Below are positions 57,423 through 64,000 of a stretch of DNA of 64,000 nucleotides, piece by piece. Position 1 is the first letter of the stretch. Each line of letters opens with the position of its first letter. The notes beneath the pieces were generated by a model. That model did no database searches and was not told the origin of the DNA. It saw nothing but the letters and a program-made list of their open reading frames with translations. Location: the NCBI GenBank assembly GCA_009192285.1, contig CM018603.1, positions 3,836,588-3,900,587 of the forward strand, in the 5' to 3' direction. The DNA comes from Morchella semilibera. Its lineage: Eukaryota; Ascomycota; Pezizomycetes; Pezizales; Morchellaceae. The translations under genes were made by a program, and so were the position numbers.

Positions 57423-58108
57423 TCGATACCATAAGCTCCTAGGTCTTCGGAATAACACTTAGACGGCTATATATATAATACAACAGTAGGAGTTGGCTGC
57501 TGTTTAATACAGTTTGATTGATTGTATATGTAGTTCGTAAGGTAGTTCGAGAGGATCATGATTGCGGTTCTTTGGGCCTCGAGTAGCTTGTGCGCTCGAC
57601 GGCCTGGTAGTCCAGAGCTATGAACAGCTCCTTATAAGCTACAGAATGTCTAATCCGACTTTTCATATCGTAAATGTCTTCGTGATATTCTCAAAGTTCC
57701 CCCGTAAGACCGCCTATCTATTTTCGTCCCTAGACACACCTCTTGACCTAACTACTGCAACCAACATTGAACCATTTACAACACATAGCAACGTTCTAAA
57801 ACACAGAAACTCTCCTTACAAGCTTCCCTATCAACATCAACATTAAAACAGCTCCACGTGATGTCAAAAAGAAATGAGTAAACCTCTGCCATCAACGTAT
57901 AGAAGGTACAATACTTGATCCGATATAAAGGGCGACTTGTGTATCCTTCAATGAAAACAAACTTGGTGACATGATTTGTTTTACATTTGTTACCCTTCAT
58001 CTCATCCCCCTCAAATTAACCCTCTGTTTTATAACACTGGTGCACTGTATAAATTGAAGTTAGCAATCAATGGAATCCACCCCGACGGGGGCAAGATTGT
58101 AACCTACA
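57423..58108. other. Intergenic
   Basis: Downstream of the minus-strand gene at 58109. No coding support. Confidence 0.55.
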
Positions 58109-58639
58109 TCATCGTGAAATGTATGCTCTAAGCTTGGCGAGGCGGCCAACAGGCTTGGGGGCACCAAGGGATAGTGCGTCCGAATCCTTTGGTATTAAAC
58201 CACCCGTGAGCACTGGCTCCTTATAATCCTTGTACAAGTCGACGAAGCTCATCATTCCTTGTACACGTCTCTCCTCAGGCAACTCCCCAACCTTTTTGAG
58301 GACACCTTTCACCATCCGGATCTCCCTTCTCCTGACTGCGATCTGTGAATTCAAGCCAAGTATACACAATCTGTACTGCTCTGGAGTGTATCTGGGCTTC
58401 AAGAGCTCACCCATACCCGTATCTCCATTCGAGGTCTTGACTATGCCCATCGACCGGGGGCCAAAAGTGTGCTTGAAACCCGCGATAGGTAACTGGCCAC
58501 CAGGAGGGCGGGTATACATGCTGGGCATGTTGCTCACTTTGATGAGAAGTTTATCGTAAGAAACCTGAGCGATGTGGCGTTCGAGTCTGGCAATCTTTCC
58601 ATTGATGATAGTCTCGAGGGCTCTGTATTCGGAAGACAT
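58109..58639 (-). CDS. Hypothetical protein, 176 residues
   Basis: Single-exon frame from ATG 58639 to a stop at 58109. The N-terminus MSSEYRALETIINGKIARLERHIAQ is a likely amphipathic helix. The middle is Gly/Pro-rich (TRPPGGQLPIAGFKHTFGPRS), and residues from about 95 form basic helices (LNSQIAVRRREIRMVKGVLKKVG) before a Pro/Leu-rich tail ending RAYISR. There is no signal peptide or membrane span. I do not recognise a family. Composition is natural and the frame lacks low complexity, which supports a real gene. The region just upstream on the minus strand is a CCACC-rich leader like those before other genes in this window. Confidence 0.6.
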   Translation of the reverse strand: MSSEYRALETIINGKIARLERHIAQVSYDKLLIKVSNMPSMYTRPPGGQLPIAGFKHTFGPRSMGIVKTSNGDTGMGELLKPRYTPEQYRLCILGLNSQIAVRRREIRMVKGVLKKVGELPEERRVQGMMSFVDLYKDYKEPVLTGGLIPKDSDALSLGAPKPVGRLAKLRAYISR

Positions 58640-59521
58640 TTCTTGTGGGCTTTTAGTTGAGGGATATAGGGGGGGAAGTGGATAGATGGTGGTGGTGGGC
58701 TGGTGAGCAGGGCTTATTATTGGTAGAGTTGGTGGTGGATGGGGGGTTGTTAGTGGGGTGGAGGGTTGGGGATGAGTGGAAAATTATTGATGACGTAAGG
58801 GCGTATCTTTAGAAAAAGAGGGCTCTTTTCCCACTGTCAGTTTCGATCTAGAACTCAGCCAAGCTTCTCGACCCCTCGTCAGATGTGGTAGGTGGCATGT
58901 GATCGAATCGCTTATCCTGAGTTATGGACAGGTAAGTTTACAACTTACACAACGGCTACATCTACAAGTGGCTTGCTTTTAAGCTGTCTTCACAACAACG
59001 TAACAGTACCATGGCTAGGGGCCCCACTAAAGAAATAAGAGTTATCATGTCCAACGTCAACACAGTAAATACCAACCCCGATTCTATGGCTTCAGTGTTC
59101 GTAGCATGGCTAATAGACTCTCTCCATGTGGTTAATAAATGGGACTTTTTTCCTTAGTGGTGAACGTGGCTTCCGAGCCTAGGTCATCGAAGAAGTAGCA
59201 AAAGTTGTATATGTTTACATATGTATATCTCCTATATGTTAGTCACTCGGTTGGTGGGATCTTTTCTTTCTTTCACATTGCAAACAATCACCAACGAAAC
59301 CAGAACTCGTGGTGGTTATTTGTACGTATGGTCTTCTTTATCAACAGAGAAGCGCCAAATATATTCGTAAAGAGGTGTTGTTTATGTTGCTCGTCAAAAA
59401 CGTGATATAGGCTAAATAATCTTTGACGAGGCGAGATTCATGAAATATCACTCATCTTCACCCACATTTGTGCGCGAGTGAGAGTTCATGAAGTTAAACA
59501 CAAACACCTGAAGTGCATACA

Positions 59522-59764
59522 TGTACCCCGGGGGTCCTCAAAGTGATACAACGGCAAGAAAGAACCACAATCTTGTAGCTATTGGCCACCGGCCACGCCT
59601 AAAGTTGGGAAATGATTTATTTAGATCGAATTGCATTAGGTAGAGCTATGTAAAAATAATACATGAAAACAAAAATGCAAGGGTGGACTGGGTCTAGCTT
59701 TGATGGTGGTCGCGACACCAGAGTACTGAGCTCTTTGCATTACTTTAAGGACTCCCGGGGTACA
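59522..59764 (+). mobile_element. Miniature inverted-repeat element, family 1, copy 2 (best preserved)
   Basis: 243 bp. The left end TGTACCCCGGGGGTCCTCAA is the near-perfect inverse of the right end (…AAGGACTCCCGGGGTACA), and similarity continues inward to AGTGATACAACG/GTTGCATTACTT. There is no ORF. Two further copies occur in this window. Confidence 0.85.
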
Positions 59765-59903
59765 AGTACATTACATATAATATTATTTTGACCAGGATAG
59801 AGCATCCCACCTCATCGGTCGGCCCGGGGGGAGTTCAAGTAAGGGGTACCAAGCCATAATACAGCGGGAACCCGCCTGCCCCTTGAGTATCGAGACGCAT
59901 AAA

Positions 59904-60121
59904 TGTATCCCAGGGGTCCTCAAGGAACCACAGTTTCGCAGCTACCGGCCACCATACCCAAAAGCTGGCGACGCGCTTGATTTATATAGATCGAACTGTA
60001 TTAGACAGAGCTATAGTACCTGGGGGCAAAGTGGAAAAGCTAACTGGGTCTAGCTTTGATGGTGGCCGCGACACCAGTTTATTGAGCTCGTTGCATTTAC
60101 TTTAAGAACCCCCGGGGTATA
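59904..60121 (+). mobile_element. Miniature inverted-repeat element, family 1, copy 3
   Basis: 218 bp, same orientation as copy 2 and only 139 bases from it. The ends are TGTATCCCAGGGGTCC and AACCCCCGGGGTATA. The core CTGGGTCTAGCTTTGATGGT is shared exactly with copy 2. Confidence 0.85.
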
Positions 60122-62118
60122 TACATACGTACATGTAGTAATGATATTTTCCCGTCAAATCTGGTGTTTCGAGTCGGGTTCTATGACGGTGAGATCTAAG
60201 GATGGAAGATGCATGTGTGGTGCTATGAGGTTAGCCGTCAGCCCTTCCCATGGAACCTGAGGCGCTAGACTTTTATATAGGTGAATAAGGTGATTAATCG
60301 GTTGTAACTTTGAGCTTAAATAATAAGTGGGAAGTGAATAATATAATACTCCCAGTATCTTCCAGAGACCATGTTCATGTGTATGATAACTTTAGTAGCG
60401 TACCAGCACTTTTACTAAGCTCAGAAGATGTCCAAATGATAATTGTAGCGCTGCAGTTTTCCCGACAGCTCATGCAATAAATGTGGCATTTTTCGAGCCT
60501 GTAATGTTTACCTGGATCTAGTTGGGTGCATATACCTAATCTAACTTGGTTTCTACGGTTAATCAGACTCGCGGAACAACATTATCGATCATGAACGATG
60601 TTATTCTAGGCCTGCTATTGCCAGCCAGTGCTCCATATTCATTCCGTTATAATTACCCCACATGCCAATAGGAGCCGATTCCCTATCTGAAAATTATTGG
60701 TAGAGAGGCTAGGGGTCTATCAAGCTAGATGAAAGTCGATGTCACTTGTTTGAAAACTCGCTCAGTACGACGTCTCGGGGTGGGTAGCTAGGCCTATAAG
60801 ATGTGGTTGATGTCGCTACGCCAAGTTCTATGAGCTCGGCTATCGAGGTCTGGTGCTTTCTTCTTATATGGTTTTTTTATAAGTGTGTAGAAATAGGGTA
60901 CTGTTCCATACATGTAGTTGATTGGTAAGTAAGTACGTGCGGTTATAATTAATTAACACTCTTGGTAGTATACATACGTATGGTGGGTGTTGAAGTCTCG
61001 TATTAATGGAAGGTGGAGGAGTGTTTCGGGTTGGACCTGTTTCGGAAGCACCAGCTCCGCGAGTGACGTTTTGTGATGCCTGGGATACGTACTCTAGCTA
61101 TAGGGCTCTGTGGCTCTTTAGATTGTAGTTGTCCCCTTTTCCACATGCACACAAGGACAAGCACGTCAGACTTTGCAGCCTACCCTTGATCGCCCATTCA
61201 TCAGTTTTACCAGCTTCACCTTATCATGAGCTCAAATATGGCATGCTCCCCTCGTCTCGTCAGTCCTGGTTTGATAATTCTTCTATTATTTTCTAACTAG
61301 TTGGTGATTAAGGACCATCTTTTTCAGAAACAACATAATAAAAACTAGCGACGTCTCGCATGCACTCCCTATCAAATTCACACCGGTCGCGTAGCTCGGG
61401 GTTTATCGGATGCTATGGCCTTAGCGAGATATTGATCTTTGAGCTCATCCAATATATTAGCCTCGCTTCAGGTATCGATAACCTTATATTTCTCAATCAA
61501 GGTTTTTGAAATCATGCGATAGGGTGTCAAGATGTGAATGCGTTTAGTCATCACATTCCTGATGAAGTCGCTCAAGCAAAGCACAGTTACACCGTTGCTT
61601 TGCATTTAAGGTGGGCGCGTTCTCGGCCCGATGCCCGCCCTTAATTCGGAGAATATGATTTGTCTTCCGTGACGCGATTATCTATTCTTTATAGCATTCA
61701 GTTCGTCCAGGGATTTATTACAACAGCCCGACCTACTCCCAGGAAACCCCTCAGTGAGCAGATTTATAACTATTCATAATCAGGCCGTTCTCTACAGAGC
61801 AATTTCGTTTCTTGAAAGATACCTAGTCAAAAGGGGGCCAAATTGGTTGCGGCAAGACTGAGTAGACATAGAATGATCTGCTCTATATGCCTACCCCAGA
61901 ATTTCTACCCCGCTCTAATATATACCCCTGGCGGCGTCGGCGTTGTCGGGAGAGAGCAGCGTTAGTACCTACCTTCCTTTGGTGGTTGCGAGGCACTAAA
62001 TCGGTGGTAGTGTTTGAGCTTGTATTATGTTAAGGCTCAGAATGACTATTTGAACTCGGTGGTTCCCTCTTCCTGAGCTTCTCACCTGTCTTTTGCGCCT
62101 TTGGTGAATCTACCAAAA

Positions 62119-63447
62119 ATGAAGAGCCTCTCACTTCTGATATTCGGTTATCGGCCTCCCTTTCTACAGCAGCGATTCCACCCCCAGGGGAGGATGGCAA
62201 GTATACCATCTCCGCACCTGGAATTCGTGCACAAGTTAGTTCCCCGATTCACTAATAGCTTTCAAAATCCCTTAATTGCCGCTTGACTGACAACACGTCA
62301 GTTTATCCCCTTCGCCGCAGCTATCACCAACCTCTTCGTCCTTGACAAAAATGGGATCGAACGCGATATTATCCTAGGCCATGACTCTCCCAGCGACTAC
62401 TCAGCCGATCCGGGCACGCATATGGGTGCTATCCCGGGGCGTTATGCCAACCGCATCGGCAACGCTCAGTTCACACTCGACGGCGTAACATACTATACAC
62501 CACAGAACGACGGGAGTAACACGCTACACTCCGGTCCTAATGGGTGGGGCAACCGTGTATATGAGGTGGTAGCGTTGAGCGGTAATAGCATCACGTTTGG
62601 GTTGCATGATCCAGCTTTTAGCACAGGCATGCCCGGGAGCGTGGACGCAAATGTTACGTATACGTTGACAGACAAAACATGGAATATTAAAATTCATGCG
62701 CTGTCGCCGGAGGCGAGAACTCGTAGGGCCCCCTGGTTCTGGGAGTGTTGGATTTTGGTAGAGAGCTACTAATGCATATATGTAAATTAGCATTGATGTT
62801 GACGCAACATACGTACTGGAACCTCGACGCCTTCGCAAACCCGGATACAGACCTTATCTGGAACCACACTTACTACACGCCCTACAGTCAGCGTCTCCTT
62901 GCTCCAGACCCAAATATGGTACCCACTGGTGAGATTACTACAATCCCAGAGGGCGATATCAACGATTTCTGGTCGGCCCCAAAGCAGCTGGGGACTAACC
63001 TTCTTACCCCGGGATGGGTGGGTAACTGTGGGACGGGCTCAGCATGTGAAGGCTATAACAACTGCTGGTTGGTAGATAAGAACCCCTGGGTAAATAAACC
63101 TGCGGCGACCCTGTCAAGTGACTGGAGCGGAATTAAGATGGATATCTATACAACTCAAGCGGCTATGCAGCTGTATTCTTGTTATTGGATGCCAGGAACG
63201 ACTCCTATTAAGAGTACTCAGGGAGGAGAAGGGGCAGCTGGGAACGGTTTAGTCAAGAGCGGGGGATGTGTGGCGTTAGAGGCACAGGATTGGAATGATG
63301 CCATTAATCAGTAAGTCCCCGTCGGAATAGTTGGGGGGGGCGGAACTCACTAACAATTTGAGTAGTCCTGAATGGGGACGGAATCAATTCTATGGGCCGG
63401 GAGATGATTACAAATGGGAGGCCACCTATAAATTTGGATTGTTGTAG
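62119..63447 (+). CDS. Secreted aldose 1-epimerase (galactose mutarotase family), one frame break in the signal peptide
   Basis: Exons 62119-62234, 62302-62722, 62791-63310 and 63366-63447. About 379 residues result if one base is supplied near 62147. The N-terminus MKSLSLLIFG then reads LSASLSTAAIPPPGEDG in the next frame, an ideal signal peptide, and exon 1 then ends in phase. The core has GRYANRIGNAQFTLDG, the catalytic His115 in NTLHSGPNGWG, His186 in QHTYWNLDAF and the base Glu in VALEAQDWNDAINQ. It ends PEWGRNQFYGPGDDYKWEATYKFGLL. The enzyme interconverts alpha and beta anomers of hexoses, here outside the cell. A 22-base GT..AG stretch spans the break but is too short for a normal intron. 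Confidence 0.88.
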
Positions 63448-64000
63448 GAGTTATGTAGTTGAGGGGTGAGATGAAGTTGGTTGAGTAAAATAAACTTCAT
63501 AAGTCGAGCAAATTCCAATAGTTTTATTGATTACCCGGAATATGAAGTAGTGCACTGTTGCCACGGTTATAACAGGGAGAGACCGGCCATTAAATAGGGA
63601 AGTTCAGACACACGAGGTCACTCGGTCTTGGCACTCATTTGGTGCATGTTTCTAGTTGGATAGAGCCTTACTTTGAGGTTAATGAGTGGGCTGAACTTTA
63701 ATGGTATCTACGTACTATATGAGCAGTTTTGTAGGAAAAAGATAAAGAACCACCCAATACCCCGCACAGTACATCATGCAATACCACCAGGAGGTAGCTA
63801 CATGTATTGTATGAGGGATCGAATAGAGCATCATGTACGGCTGATGCTCCCTCAACTGATCTTGCCAAGTGGTAAAGGCTTTTATTCACGTGTCATTGAC
63901 AATTATGTACATGCATGCTTGTTGTGCAACGTCGCTTGGGGGAAGAAAAACCTTGTAAAACGTCCACAAAAAAATAGTATATGTGCGTAGTGTTATAATA
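63448..64000. other. Intergenic, window end
   Basis: A 105-codon plus frame at 63673-63990 has no recognisable features. TACATGTA at 63799. Confidence 0.5.

Larger units (their letters stand above)
58640..62118. other. Intergenic, 3.5 kb, with two miniature elements
   Basis: It holds copies 2 and 3 of family 1 (59522-59764, 59904-60121) and TACATGTA at 59518, 60130 and 60909. No gene supported. Confidence 0.55.

Noticed and set aside
63673-63990. 105-codon frame near the window end
   Set aside because: No recognisable domain, AT-rich and with a basic, irregular composition typical of chance frames.
34-64000. CRISPR arrays, operons or bacterial ribosome sites
   Set aside because: No regularly spaced direct repeats of that type; genes have introns and eukaryotic leaders.

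Overview
The window looks like nuclear DNA of a filamentous ascomycete (Pezizomycotina). Coding regions are broken by many short introns (about 45-200 bp, mostly 50-75) with GT..AG ends and CTRAY-type branch points. The recognisable families are typical of moulds: an AA9 copper monooxygenase, a UapA-type nucleobase permease, cyanase, a Spo14/PldA-type phospholipase D, a Ubc6-type E2, a Ybp/Alf4 family protein, a microsomal P450 and a HEN1 methyltransferase. Gene density is low (about 16 gene models in 64 kb) and intergenic spacers reach 4-6 kb. They carry small transposon relics and one strongly over-represented palindrome. That pattern resembles Pezizomycetes (truffle and cup-fungus) genomes, but this placement is inference.

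Layout. 1-5 kb: a TATA-driven two-exon mini-gene encodes a 34-residue peptide ending in the CaaX box CVIC and starting MQPS, the layout of an a-factor lipopeptide pheromone precursor. A three-exon gene of unknown function (minus) and a small two-pass membrane protein (plus) follow. 5.6-9.6 kb: a HEN1 small-RNA methyltransferase with all metal and SAM motifs but one apparent 1-nt frameshift, then an AA9 LPMO (minus). 13-17.4 kb: Ubc6-like E2 (minus) divergent from a Ybp/glomulin-family protein (plus). 20.1-20.5 kb: small unknown gene. 24.8-29.4 kb: NAT nucleobase permease convergent with a P450. 33-38.6 kb: phospholipase D followed by cyanase in tandem. 43-44 kb: 2-oxoglutarate/Fe(II) dioxygenase. 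50.2-52.5 kb: methyltransferase-like protein with a long disordered N-terminus. 58.1-58.6 kb: unknown 176-residue protein. 62.1-63.4 kb: secreted aldose 1-epimerase.

The genes do not form an obvious biosynthetic cluster; they read as housekeeping or nutrition genes scattered in repeat-bearing DNA. Cyanase, nucleobase uptake, AA9 and the secreted epimerase fit saprotrophic or plant-associated nutrition. HEN1 implies small-RNA end protection. The pheromone-like gene implies mating.

Non-coding content: two families of miniature inverted-repeat elements, a dispersed repeat pair, a 150-bp fold-back, two tiny poly(A) insertions flanked by target duplications, an intron-bearing tRNA-Met-like sequence, a tRNA-like A-box/B-box unit, and at least 26 copies of TACATGTA. 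Five single-base frame breaks in three otherwise intact genes suggest residual assembly indels, although real lesions cannot be excluded. All exon structures were inferred by eye from splice signals, reading phase and protein family patterns.
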